This document shows positions 24,678 through 32,741 of a DNA stretch of 64,000 nucleotides, one piece after another. Source of the stretch: an uncultured Saprospiraceae bacterium (GTDB lineage: Bacteria; Bacteroidota; Bacteroidia; Chitinophagales; Saprospiraceae); contig CALIAU010000002.1 in the NCBI GenBank assembly GCA_938045585.1, forward strand, positions 186,001 through 250,000, read 5' to 3'. Each line of letters starts with the position of its first letter. The stretch's first letter is position 1. Position numbers and translations under genes: made by a program. A model generated the notes under the pieces. It saw nothing but the letters and a program-made list of their open reading frames with translations. It had not been told where the DNA came from and ran no database searches.

Positions 24678-26225
24678 TTGCAAAGGTCTAAACTACAAAA
24701 CGGGATCCTCCTGATCTTACTTGCTATTATTGCTCTTTCCTGCAAACAAAATACCTCCACCCTTGACATGGAGTTAAGTATTGATGACTTAAACCTAAAA
24801 ATCAATACCCTAGAACAGGATTTAAATGAATTGAAAGCCAAACGAAAGGCCGTAATGAAGGCGCAAGGCATTGAATACATAGAGGAAGAGGAAATTCTAT
24901 CTAGCACAGCAAGCGACTCTACTGTCATAATCAAAGGTATTGCCAAAACTAGGCTCAAGAGTAAAATCAGAATCACACTAGATAGACCCTATAGAAGTGA
25001 TTTTGCGAGCTCCTTGCATATCGGCAAGGATGGTAAATTTGAAAAAGAACTTCCCATTAAAGAACCAGCAATCTACAACCTGAAATTTGGAGAGCTGAAA
25101 ACACAAATATATTTAGAACCTGGTAAAATGCTGGGATTGCTTATTGATACTGTAGCACAACAGGACTTGAGCTTTATAGGGGACTTAAGCTTAGAAAACA
25201 ATCACATGTTTTCTACCGCAGCCTTTGACAAAAAGTTGGAATGTCCAGAGCTTAAAAATGCAGATGAAATTAATCAGTGTCTAAACACGATTCTTAATTC
25301 AGCGCAGTCCTTTGTCGAACAAAATTCTTCAGAAGACTTCTCAGCATCCTATGCACAACTTATTCAAAATAATTACCTATTCAGCTCCCTACTGCAATTT
25401 GTTAGAAAAATAGATACACAGGATATTGAAACAGATATAGAGCAGCATATTGATCTATCAAAAATAAAAATCCAAAAACCTGGTACCTCTAATGTATCTC
25501 TCTTCAGCTTATACGCGTATCGTAAATTTATATTTGAGTTCTTCGAATTGACATGCAAATCCATTACAAAAGATTCCACACAAAGGGAATACGATAGATA
25601 TGCAAATAAATACGATAAAATAGAAGCTCTGTTCCAAGATGCATTAGACCAAGACTTCATAAAAACGGATGTTGTCTTTGAATCTATTAGTAAAATAAAA
25701 AATGCTGAATTGAATCCTCTCGTCTTAACTCTAAGAGATGAAGTCCAAAACAAACATTATCTAAACACGATTAATGATCACTACAAGAAAAATATTCTAG
25801 CAAATGTAGGCACACTTGCACCTCCCATTGCGGGTCCTAGCTACGCAGGCGATCGTATAGAGTTAAAAGATTACGAAGGGAAGTATGTATATATTTTTGT
25901 GTGGGCAACCTGGTGTGGACCGTGTAAAATGGAGATACCCTTCTATCAAAAATTAATCGATGACTATTCTGGAAAAAATGTAGAATTCTTAGGCATCTCT
26001 GTTGACAAAGATGAATCCAAGTGGCTAGAAAGTTTCCTATTCCAAAAATATCCAGGAACCCAAATGCTAGTAAAAGGAGATTGGAACTCTCCAATGATAA
26101 AAGACTTTAACCTTAAATCAGTTCCTCAGTTTATTTTACTAAACCCAAAAGGCGAAATCGTAACACTTAACGCACCCAGACCTTCTAAGGGTGCTGAGTC
26201 TTTTCTGAACGCCTTTGGAGCTTAA
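24678..26225 (+). CDS. TlpA/ResA-like thioredoxin lipoprotein
   Basis: A 515-residue protein. It has a lipoprotein signal (LLAIIALSC, Cys about 22), a coiled-coil stretch (about 30-60), a DUF4369-like N-terminal beta domain (VIIKGIAKTRLKSKIRITLDR..), a helical middle, and a C-terminal thioredoxin domain with WATWCGPCKMEIPF (CxxC about 412-415) and VPQFILLNPKGEI (cis-Pro). It probably reduces disulfides of exported proteins or cytochromes at the envelope. The only start that gives the full signal peptide is TTG at 24678; no ATG lies near. It converges with the CDGSH gene, leaving a gap of five bases. Confidence 0.9.
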   Translation: MQRSKLQNGILLILLAIIALSCKQNTSTLDMELSIDDLNLKINTLEQDLNELKAKRKAVMKAQGIEYIEEEEILSSTASDSTVIIKGIAKTRLKSKIRITLDRPYRSDFASSLHIGKDGKFEKELPIKEPAIYNLKFGELKTQIYLEPGKMLGLLIDTVAQQDLSFIGDLSLENNHMFSTAAFDKKLECPELKNADEINQCLNTILNSAQSFVEQNSSEDFSASYAQLIQNNYLFSSLLQFVRKIDTQDIETDIEQHIDLSKIKIQKPGTSNVSLFSLYAYRKFIFEFFELTCKSITKDSTQREYDRYANKYDKIEALFQDALDQDFIKTDVVFESISKIKNAELNPLVLTLRDEVQNKHYLNTINDHYKKNILANVGTLAPPIAGPSYAGDRIELKDYEGKYVYIFVWATWCGPCKMEIPFYQKLIDDYSGKNVEFLGISVDKDESKWLESFLFQKYPGTQMLVKGDWNSPMIKDFNLKSVPQFILLNPKGEIVTLNAPRPSKGAESFLNAFGA

Positions 26226-26230
26226 TCCTT

Positions 26231-26482
26231 TTATTCCGCAGACTCAATATTCTTGTGCGCGCCATCACAAAAGCCAGGGTTAGCCGTTTGCTTACACGTA
26301 CAAAGACTTACTGTCTTAGTAGCTTCAGCAATCATCATCTTAGGTGCAAAACCAGTCCCTTTATGTGATCCATCACAAAGCGGTTGATTAGAAGATAAAC
26401 CACATGTACACCAAGCATACTTCTGCCCTTCTTTAACTTCCATTCGTATTGGACTTGTTCCTGCTATTTTTGCTTTTTCCAT
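26231..26482 (-). CDS. CDGSH iron-sulfur protein with two cluster motifs
   Basis: An 83-residue protein carrying two CDGSH-type [2Fe-2S] sites: C25-x-C27-x8-C36-DGSH40 and C61-x-C63-x8-C72-DGAH76. The three-Cys/one-His arrangement is intact in both. Bacterial tandem CDGSH proteins are soluble electron-transfer or redox-sensing proteins; no partner is obvious here. No signal peptide is present. It is followed on the same strand upstream by the aldose-epimerase-like gene, 51 bp away, so the two may be co-transcribed. Confidence 0.95.
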   Translation of the reverse strand: MEKAKIAGTSPIRMEVKEGQKYAWCTCGLSSNQPLCDGSHKGTGFAPKMMIAEATKTVSLCTCKQTANPGFCDGAHKNIESAE

Positions 26483-26533
26483 TTCTATTATTTCTTAATT
26501 ATAATCAATATTTATTCCAAGATTCTCTATTTA

Positions 26534-27484
26534 CTACTTCTTTCTTTGCCCTACAGCTATTGAAAATGAAGTCTTATAAGATTCACCTACCCCTAAATGT
26601 ACTATTCCTATTCCATTATTAAAAGCATCTGGAATACAACTCACAGGTTCTAGAGCTATACTTTGTCGATCAGAAGGTATAAAAACTTGTAAATAAGGCA
26701 ATTGCTCTTTATCCTGCCTAAGTGTAAAATCTAAATCAAGATGCGGTACATAGATATTACAAGCACCCTCTTCCAGTAAAACAAAGCACGTGTCAATTTC
26801 ACTATCATTTATTTTCCGAGGTAGATAAAAGGGATTTTCTTGAACATACTCGCCTGTCGGAATCAAATCTTCGTTTACCTGAACAAATGCTTTCGCAGGT
26901 ATCTCCATCAACAAATCATCAACGCTCGCTCCAAAACTAAAATAGGGATGCATCCCAAAGCCTACTGGAATCTCCACTGTATCCCTATTACTTATTTCAA
27001 TCTCTATTTCAAGCATACTCGCCTGTAAGCTATATCTAATGCGTAATTCCGAACTAAAAGGATATGATGCATCAGTAGAAGTATGATTGTACAGAATACT
27101 CAGCGTCCCCCTATCTAAATCCACCTCTTCACAAACAAACTCTTTGTTCAAAATACCATGAAGATTATTTTCCCGATCTGGCTCATTCACTGAAAAGGCA
27201 TAGGTATTGCCTGCATACTCATATTTAGCCCCCGCTAAACGGTTCGCAAATGGGAAAAACACAAATCCGCTATGCATCTCCTTAGCTCTTTCCAACTCAC
27301 TACGATTATCTATACTTTGAATGAGTGAAATCTGCCCATCAGCATAGCTTAAACGCAGTCCACTGAGCATCCCATCAAGTCCTGGTATACAACTGAAAGC
27401 ACTATTAGTAGGAGTATGAATTAGACTAATCTCTTCAAAACCACCAATTTCTCTCCTTTTAAGTAAAAAATTAGCCATATTCAT
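26534..27484 (-). CDS. Aldose 1-epimerase-family protein
   Basis: A 316-residue galactose-mutarotase-like protein. Family blocks are FFPFANRLAGAKYEYAGNTY (with R for sugar binding), NNLHGILN (His of the NxxHG motif, about 110), PVGFGMHPYFSF (second His, about 170) and ALEPVSCIPDAFN (Glu near the end). It interconverts alpha and beta anomers of aldoses or binds a related sugar. I chose the ATG at 27484; in-frame ATG at 27478 and TTG at 27499 are alternatives. It is divergent from rpsU, with 88 bp between the starts. Confidence 0.9.
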   Translation of the reverse strand: MNMANFLLKRREIGGFEEISLIHTPTNSAFSCIPGLDGMLSGLRLSYADGQISLIQSIDNRSELERAKEMHSGFVFFPFANRLAGAKYEYAGNTYAFSVNEPDRENNLHGILNKEFVCEEVDLDRGTLSILYNHTSTDASYPFSSELRIRYSLQASMLEIEIEISNRDTVEIPVGFGMHPYFSFGASVDDLLMEIPAKAFVQVNEDLIPTGEYVQENPFYLPRKINDSEIDTCFVLLEEGACNIYVPHLDLDFTLRQDKEQLPYLQVFIPSDRQSIALEPVSCIPDAFNNGIGIVHLGVGESYKTSFSIAVGQRKK

Positions 27485-27572
27485 CAATTTAGTGCTCAAA
27501 ATAATTGGTTTTCACTTGATAGAATCAAAAAAAAGCTATTTCTTTGCGCTCTAATTTTTAAGAAGATACTAT

Positions 27573-27761
27573 ATGTTAATAATAAACATCAAAGAAGGAG
27601 AATCAATAGACAGAGCGCTAAAGAGATATAAAAGAAAATTTAAATCTACTAGACTCTTGAAAGAAATCAGAAGACGTAAGAACTTCGTAAAACCTTCTGT
27701 TGAAAGAAGAAATACAATCTTGAATGCAGAGTACAGAAAGAAAATGTACGGAGACGTATAA
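27573..27761 (+). CDS. rpsU: 30S ribosomal protein bS21
   Basis: A 62-residue basic protein matching bS21: IINIKEGESIDRALKRYKRKFKSTRLLKEIRRR and FVKPSVERR. It participates in translation initiation near the anti-Shine-Dalgarno end of 16S rRNA, of interest in Bacteroidota where that sequence is often sequestered. The gene is monocistronic: a TTTGC-type promoter-like sequence (about 27541-27546) lies upstream and a strong terminator downstream. Confidence 0.97.
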   Translation: MLIINIKEGESIDRALKRYKRKFKSTRLLKEIRRRKNFVKPSVERRNTILNAEYRKKMYGDV

Positions 27762-27781
27762 ACAATATAAATACTAATTTT

Positions 27782-27811
27782 AAAAGCTATCTTTTTGATA
27801 GCTTTTTTTTT
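27782..27811 (+). terminator. Rho-independent terminator of rpsU
   Basis: AAAAGCTATC pairs with GATAGCTTTT across a loop of five T, continuing into a nine-T run; it starts 21 bases after the rpsU stop. Confidence 0.9.
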
Positions 27812-27884
27812 GCCTATCCCTTAACTTTGAAATTAGGCAATACATAGATTTTAGAAACACATAGTAATACAAGAATAGTACGCA

Positions 27885-28772
27885 TTGAGAGCATTAGTCA
27901 TAAGTGGTGGTGGTAGTAAAGGTGCCTTTGCGGGTGGCTTTGCTGAATACCTCATACGCGTTCAAAAAAACAACTATGACATAATGGTAGGAACTTCTAC
28001 CGGATCACTTCTTATTCCCTTACTTGCTATAGACGAAATTGATAAAATAAAAGAAATCTACACCTCCGTAGGCAACAAAGACATTTACAACATTAATCCA
28101 TTTAAGTTTAAGAAAGATAAAAACGGTGACATAGTCTCTTCTATAAATCATAAAAACACGGCAAGGATGTTTTTAAAGAAGAAGAAAACTTTTGGAGAAC
28201 ACAAAAACCTTCTTAAAACAATTCGCAGAACCTATAGCCCGGATGATCATAGAAAAGCACAGCAAACAGGTAAAAGCATAGTGGTCACCGTTTCTAACAT
28301 TTCTACTCGCTCCATCGAATATAAATACGCTACAGATTACGATTACGAAGATTATATCGAGTGGATGTGGGCTTCCACAAGTTTTGTCCCCTTCATGAGC
28401 CTAGTAGAGAAAAATGGATTTGAATATGCAGATGGCGGTTTTGGAAACTACATCCCCATAGAAGAAGCAGTAAACCTAGGAGCTACAGAAGTAGACGTAA
28501 TTGTGCTCACACCACGTCATCAATTAATTCAAAACTCCAAGACTAATAATGCCTTTGAAGTACTTTTGCAATCTATGCAGTTTATGCTAAGGCAACTTGG
28601 GAAACACGATATTCTAATCGGCCATTTGGAAAGTATATATAACAAAGACGTAAAAGTAAATTTTCACTTTACGCCACGTAACCTAACGAAATTTTCTTTC
28701 TATTTCAGTCCAGAACAGATGTCCCAATGGTGGAAGGAAGGCTACGAACACGCAGCAAAAAAACTAGGCTAA
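27885..28772 (+). CDS. Patatin-like phospholipase
   Basis: A 295-residue patatin. The oxyanion-hole loop is SGGGSKGAF (about 7-15), the nucleophile elbow GTSTGS (Ser38) and the catalytic Asp lies in ADGGFGNY (Asp183). The protein starts directly with MRALVISGGGSKG from a TTG codon at 27885; no ATG is available upstream and the motif begins at residue 7, so TTG is the start. There is no signal peptide, suggesting a cytoplasmic lipid acyl hydrolase. It is followed convergently by a small membrane ORF and parC. Confidence 0.92.
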   Translation: MRALVISGGGSKGAFAGGFAEYLIRVQKNNYDIMVGTSTGSLLIPLLAIDEIDKIKEIYTSVGNKDIYNINPFKFKKDKNGDIVSSINHKNTARMFLKKKKTFGEHKNLLKTIRRTYSPDDHRKAQQTGKSIVVTVSNISTRSIEYKYATDYDYEDYIEWMWASTSFVPFMSLVEKNGFEYADGGFGNYIPIEEAVNLGATEVDVIVLTPRHQLIQNSKTNNAFEVLLQSMQFMLRQLGKHDILIGHLESIYNKDVKVNFHFTPRNLTKFSFYFSPEQMSQWWKEGYEHAAKKLG

Positions 28773-28876
28773 AGATCTCCCTCTTCATTCAATTGGTAAG
28801 CAACCACAAGTAAGGCAACTACTATCATAGGAAGGGCAAATCCCAAAAGCGATACGCTCATATCAAAAAGTAACAT
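28769..28876 (-). CDS. Possible 35-residue single-pass membrane protein
   Basis: The minus strand encodes a 35-residue frame starting at ATG 28876. A transmembrane-like stretch (SVSLLGFALPMIVVALLVVAY) is flanked by an acidic C terminus (QLNEEGDL). It sits in the only gap between the patatin gene and parC, overlaps the patatin stop by three to four bases, and has ordinary codon use. It resembles KdpF/CydX-like small membrane subunits in size only. No partner is identifiable. It could be chance. Confidence 0.4.
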   Translation of the reverse strand: MLLFDMSVSLLGFALPMIVVALLVVAYQLNEEGDL

Positions 28877-28941
28877 AACTATCTATTTTGTATAAAAATA
28901 CATCAATATTGGATGCTTCCTAATTAAGACGCAAAAATTGT

Positions 28942-31686
28942 CTAAAAGTCAAATTCTATCGTATCTCCTGCCGAAAGACCATTCTTTCCCTTTGATTTGC
29001 CAGGCTTTTTCGCCTTGGCCTTACTTTTCGCTGGGGCTTTCTTTGCCGGTGCCTTTTTCGCCGGAGCTTTCTTTGCAGGCGCTTTCTTTGCCGGTGCCTT
29101 CTTTGCTGACGTTTTGCTAGCCTTCGGCTGCTCTTGTTCTTCTACAACAACACCATCTTCTTCTTCCTCTGACACTTCCTCCATCTCTTCTACCTTTAAG
29201 ACCTTGAACTCCCCTACCTTATTACCCAATGCCTTCCAGCCTTTCACATCGACAAAATCAGCTATAAATAGATCCACCTCCTTTTTTACCTTGTCTTTCT
29301 TAAAGCTGTACTGCACAATAGGATCTTCTTCTAAACTCGCGAAATAGAGTTTGGAAGCCTTATGTTCTGATATAAACAAAAACTCCTGATCAGCAGTCGT
29401 TGTTTCTATCATAAAACGCTTCACCATCGTCCAAGACTTCTCGCCTTCATAATACAAAGCACTTAATACCGTATCCTCTTCTAACTTCCCTAAGTCAAGC
29501 AGATTCATATAGTCATACTTCTTTTCTAACTCCAATTCACTTACGACATACGTACCATTTTTATACACTGCAATTAACTGCTCCCCCGTATCAAATTCAC
29601 CCAAATACTTCCCACGCTCTTCCGTATTTAATCTACCAGTTACCTTATCTATCCACACCTTCATAGACCCCAGAGAGGACATCCCTTTTTCTAAAAGGAC
29701 CACTTTCCGAATAGGATATTTCGTCAAGAAATTACCCTGAGACGCACGCCCCTTGATGGCAATTTCTCCAAAATCAAATTCAAACACCTTCTTCTTAGCC
29801 CGACTTGCAGGCGTAAGTTGCACAGATACAAAATCAGTTTCACCATTTGGATTGGCAGTAAAGTGATGCACCTTGGATCCCTTATTCCCTTTGGTCAGAT
29901 CGTATTCCTTATTCCGTGTAACTCCCTTTACATTAAATCGCTTCACTAAAGACTTACCTGTCTTCCCATCCACATAAACCATATTATAAGTTGTACGTTC
30001 GTCTCCCTTCTTCCACACCGCAACATGGACTATATTCTTACCTATAAAGACCTTATCTCCTAGCTTCACAACCTTAAACTTGCCACTCTTCGTAAAGGCA
30101 ATGATATCATCCAGATCTGAACATTCTGTGACAAACTCATCCTTCTTGAGACTCGTTCCTATAAAGCCCTCCTTTCTATCCACATACAGCTTGGCATTAT
30201 TCGCAACAACACGCTGTGCCTTAATCGTTTCAAACTCTGCAATCTCTGTCCTTCGCTCGCGCCCCTTGCCATACTTTTTCAACAATTCTTCAAAGTATTT
30301 AATCGCGTAGGCAGTTAAGTTTTTGATATTGGATTTCACCTCCTTTAGTTCGGCTTCATGCTTCTTGATACGCTCCTCATGGGTAAAGGTATTGTACTTA
30401 GAAATCCGCTTAATCTTAATCTCTGTAAGACGTACTAAATCCTCCTCCGTAATTTCCCTGGACAACTTAATCTTACCCTTCACTGCTTTTTGACCAGGCA
30501 CGGTAAGATACTTTTTCAAGCCCTTATCTATCGCCTTAAGCACCTCTTCCCAAGATTCACATTCCTCTATATCTCTATAAATCCGTTTTTCTATAAATAT
30601 CTTTTCTAGAGAAAACTGATGTAACTTTTCTAATAACTCTTCCCGCCGTATCTCTAACTCCCGCAACAAGAGCGCCTTCGTATTCTCGGTAGAAATTTTT
30701 AATAGCTCTTGCACATTTAAAAAGTGCGGCTTATTATCTATGATCACACAGGCATTCGGAGCAATACTAATCTCACAATTTGTAAACGCATATAAGGCAT
30801 CCATAGAAACCTGAGGCGACACCCCTGCCGGCAACTCCAGTAAAATTTCCACATCCTTCGCCGTATTGTCGATCACCTTCTTGATCTTGATATTTCCCTT
30901 TTCATTTGCCTTGAGAACACTATCTATAAGACTCGTGGTCGTAACACCATAGGGCAATTCAGTTATGGCCAAGGTCTTCTTATCACGCAACTCTATTTTA
31001 GCTCTGCATTTAATCCTTCCACCACGCTTCCCCTGATTATAATCAGACACATCTATAATACCACCATTCTGAAAGTCAGGATACAACTTGACACGCTTAT
31101 CCTGCAGCACCTTTATACTCGCCTTTATTAATTCAATAAAATTATGCGGTAAGATTTTTGTCGAAAGCCCCACAGCAATTCCATCTACTCCCTGAGCAAG
31201 CACCATAGGAAATTTCACAGGCAGATCTATAGGCTCCTTCTTCCTCCCATCATACGATAATTGCCACTCCGTCGTTTGCGGATTAAATACCACATCCAAG
31301 GCAAACTTAGTCAAACGCGCCTCTATATATCGTGCAGCCGCAGCAGAATCACCCGTACGCGTATCCCCCCAGTTCCCCTGACAATCTATCAACAAATCCT
31401 TTTGCCCCAGATTCACTAAAGCAGCCCCTATCGCAGCATCCCCATGCGGATGATATTGCATCGTTTGACCTATAATATTTGCCACCTTATGGAACCGTCC
31501 ATCATCCATCTCCTTCATAGAATGCAGAATCCGCCTTTGCACAGGCTTAAACCCATCCTCAATCGAAGGAACCGCCCTCTCCAGAATAACATACGAAGCA
31601 TAATCCAAGAAATAATCCTTGTACATGCCCTCTAAAGAACTATCCGTTACCTTTTCACCTTTAGCCATTTTTTCTTCTTTCTTCAT
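28942..31686 (-). CDS. parC: DNA topoisomerase IV subunit A, with Lys/Ala/Pro-rich tail
   Basis: A 914-residue type IIA topoisomerase subunit that cleaves and rejoins DNA. Landmarks are FKPVQRRILHSM (about 46-57), QTMQYHPHGD (about 74-83), and AAAARYIEARLTK with catalytic Tyr120. The breakage-reunion domain, coiled-coil and C-terminal beta-pinwheel follow (IKGRASQGNFLTKYPIRKV). The last 50 residues are a low-complexity tail of repeated AKKAP units ending in a basic GKSKGKNG region and FDF, histone-H1-like and probably DNA-binding. The sequence type is that of the Bacteroidota ParC rather than GyrA. The partner parE is not in the window. An in-frame ATG at 31668 could be the start instead. Confidence 0.92.
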   Translation of the reverse strand: MKKEEKMAKGEKVTDSSLEGMYKDYFLDYASYVILERAVPSIEDGFKPVQRRILHSMKEMDDGRFHKVANIIGQTMQYHPHGDAAIGAALVNLGQKDLLIDCQGNWGDTRTGDSAAAARYIEARLTKFALDVVFNPQTTEWQLSYDGRKKEPIDLPVKFPMVLAQGVDGIAVGLSTKILPHNFIELIKASIKVLQDKRVKLYPDFQNGGIIDVSDYNQGKRGGRIKCRAKIELRDKKTLAITELPYGVTTTSLIDSVLKANEKGNIKIKKVIDNTAKDVEILLELPAGVSPQVSMDALYAFTNCEISIAPNACVIIDNKPHFLNVQELLKISTENTKALLLRELEIRREELLEKLHQFSLEKIFIEKRIYRDIEECESWEEVLKAIDKGLKKYLTVPGQKAVKGKIKLSREITEEDLVRLTEIKIKRISKYNTFTHEERIKKHEAELKEVKSNIKNLTAYAIKYFEELLKKYGKGRERRTEIAEFETIKAQRVVANNAKLYVDRKEGFIGTSLKKDEFVTECSDLDDIIAFTKSGKFKVVKLGDKVFIGKNIVHVAVWKKGDERTTYNMVYVDGKTGKSLVKRFNVKGVTRNKEYDLTKGNKGSKVHHFTANPNGETDFVSVQLTPASRAKKKVFEFDFGEIAIKGRASQGNFLTKYPIRKVVLLEKGMSSLGSMKVWIDKVTGRLNTEERGKYLGEFDTGEQLIAVYKNGTYVVSELELEKKYDYMNLLDLGKLEEDTVLSALYYEGEKSWTMVKRFMIETTTADQEFLFISEHKASKLYFASLEEDPIVQYSFKKDKVKKEVDLFIADFVDVKGWKALGNKVGEFKVLKVEEMEEVSEEEEDGVVVEEQEQPKASKTSAKKAPAKKAPAKKAPAKKAPAKKAPAKSKAKAKKPGKSKGKNGLSAGDTIEFDF

Positions 31687-31792
31687 ACAATTTCATATTG
31701 GAGAAATACCTTATGTATTACTCACTGAAATACACGCGAAAATACATAAATCGATTGAGTATATAAACCCTTTTTTAGAATTATAGAAAATA

Positions 31793-31888
31793 GGGCGTGC
31801 CCCACCAGCCAGCATTCGCAGGCTAGTAGGTCGTGTCGTCCGCAGCCAGGTCCTTCGGACGCCTACGGCCTGCTACCACCACTCACGC
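31793..31888 (-). repeat. Dispersed structured element, copy 2 (minus orientation)
   Basis: Plus-strand ends GGGCGTG and CTCACGC are complementary (GCGTG/CACGC). Inside are AGCC...GGCT (about 31807-31824) and GTCC-TTC-GGAC (about 31850-31860) hairpins. It is far more GC-rich than its surroundings. Read on the minus strand, its blocks (GCGTGAGTGGTGGTAGCAGG, then GACACGACC, then GGGGCACGCCC) follow the same order as copy 1 at 2813-2948. It lies upstream of parC. Confidence 0.5.
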
Positions 31889-31931
31889 AGCATCCCCACA
31901 AGCAATCTAATATCCCACTTTACCAGCTGTA

Positions 31932-32038
31932 GAATACCCCTAACCACAGAACATTTTACCACTAAAAACCCCTAATTCACCGCCAAATCCTCCTAAAACC
32001 CACCTAAACCCCTACTAAACCCACTCTCTCCTCCTTCT
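31932..32038 (-). other. Strand-asymmetric G-rich tract with telomere-like runs
   Basis: About 105 plus-strand bases contain only two or three G. On the minus strand this is a G-rich tract with runs of three or four G at 32020-32022, 32009-32012, 31999-32001, 31969-31972 and 31937-31940. The first three runs are separated by 7-nt TTTAG-containing loops. It could fold as a G-quadruplex on the parC coding strand side. I see no open reading frame in it. Confidence 0.4.
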
Positions 32039-32054
32039 TGGTACGCTCTGCCCA

Positions 32055-32099
32055 CAAAGTCCGCTCCGTCCGTTGAGTCCGCTCCGTCCGCTAAGTCCC
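32055..32099 (-). repeat. 9-bp CGGACnnAR tandem array D
   Basis: The minus strand reads GGGACTTAG, CGGACGGAG, CGGACTCAA, CGGACGGAG, CGGACTTTG: the same unit as arrays A and B, five copies. It lies in the 497-bp gap between parC and the sigma factor at 32184, which also holds the structured element and the G-rich tract. Confidence 0.75.
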
Positions 32100-32144
32100 T
32101 TAACTTTACATTAAGAAGCAGCAAAAAAAAGCTTAAAACCGTTA

Positions 32145-32152
32145 TAAGTTTG
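32145..32152 (+). promoter_or_regulatory. -7 promoter element of the second sigma factor gene
   Basis: TAAGTTTG matches TAnnTTTG; the start codon lies 31 bases after its end. No convincing -33 element was seen. Confidence 0.45.
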
Positions 32153-32183
32153 AATGTTCTAATAAATCCTGATAAATTTAAGC

Positions 32184-32741
32184 ATGGATTTCGTATATAA
32201 TTTTGACGAAAGGGACTTTATAGAAGCATGTGTCCGTAATGAACGGTGGGCGCAGCAAAAAATCTATGAAGATCACTATGCTGTGATGTACCCTGTCTGC
32301 ATGCGTTATGCGAATGACAAAGAGGAAGCACTCGACATCCTCCACGAAGGTTTTATCAAGGTTTTTAGAAACATTTCAAAGTACAAAAGTGGTACTTCTT
32401 TAAAAGCATGGATACGCCGAATAATGGTAAATACTGCCATTGATCTCTACAGAAAAAAAGCCAGAAAAAGAACGGAATCATTAGACACCGCGTATAGCGT
32501 GAGTTCTCTAGATCCAGATGTAATTTCTGAAATGGCTGCTGCAGAAATCATGAACGCCTTACAGGAATTATCTCCTGCTTATCGCACAGTATTTAATCTA
32601 TACATTATTGAGGGCTATTCACACAAAGAAGTAGCAGACATTTTGAAAATTACAGAAAGTACCTCTAGGTCTAATCTTGTCAAAGCAAGAAAGAAACTTA
32701 AAGAGATACTCGCGATTAGAAGGATAAGCAGAAATGACTAA
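32184..32741 (+). CDS. ECF-type RNA polymerase sigma-70 factor (second copy of the module)
   Basis: A 185-residue sigma factor: region 2 (PVCMRYANDKEEALDILHEGFIKVFRNISKYK, LKAWIRRIMVNTAIDLYRKK) and region 4 (LSPAYRTVFNLYIIEGYSHKEVADILKITESTSRSNLVKARKKLKEIL). It is paralogous to the sigma factor at 17779 in both regions. The stop overlaps by eight bases the start of a membrane protein, exactly as in the first module. It is probably released or held by that partner. Confidence 0.93.
   Translation: MDFVYNFDERDFIEACVRNERWAQQKIYEDHYAVMYPVCMRYANDKEEALDILHEGFIKVFRNISKYKSGTSLKAWIRRIMVNTAIDLYRKKARKRTESLDTAYSVSSLDPDVISEMAAAEIMNALQELSPAYRTVFNLYIIEGYSHKEVADILKITESTSRSNLVKARKKLKEILAIRRISRND

Noticed and set aside
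28997-29347. Plus-strand Phe/Ala/Gly-rich frame (AFFAGAFFAG)
   Set aside because: It is the antisense of the parC AKKAP tail.
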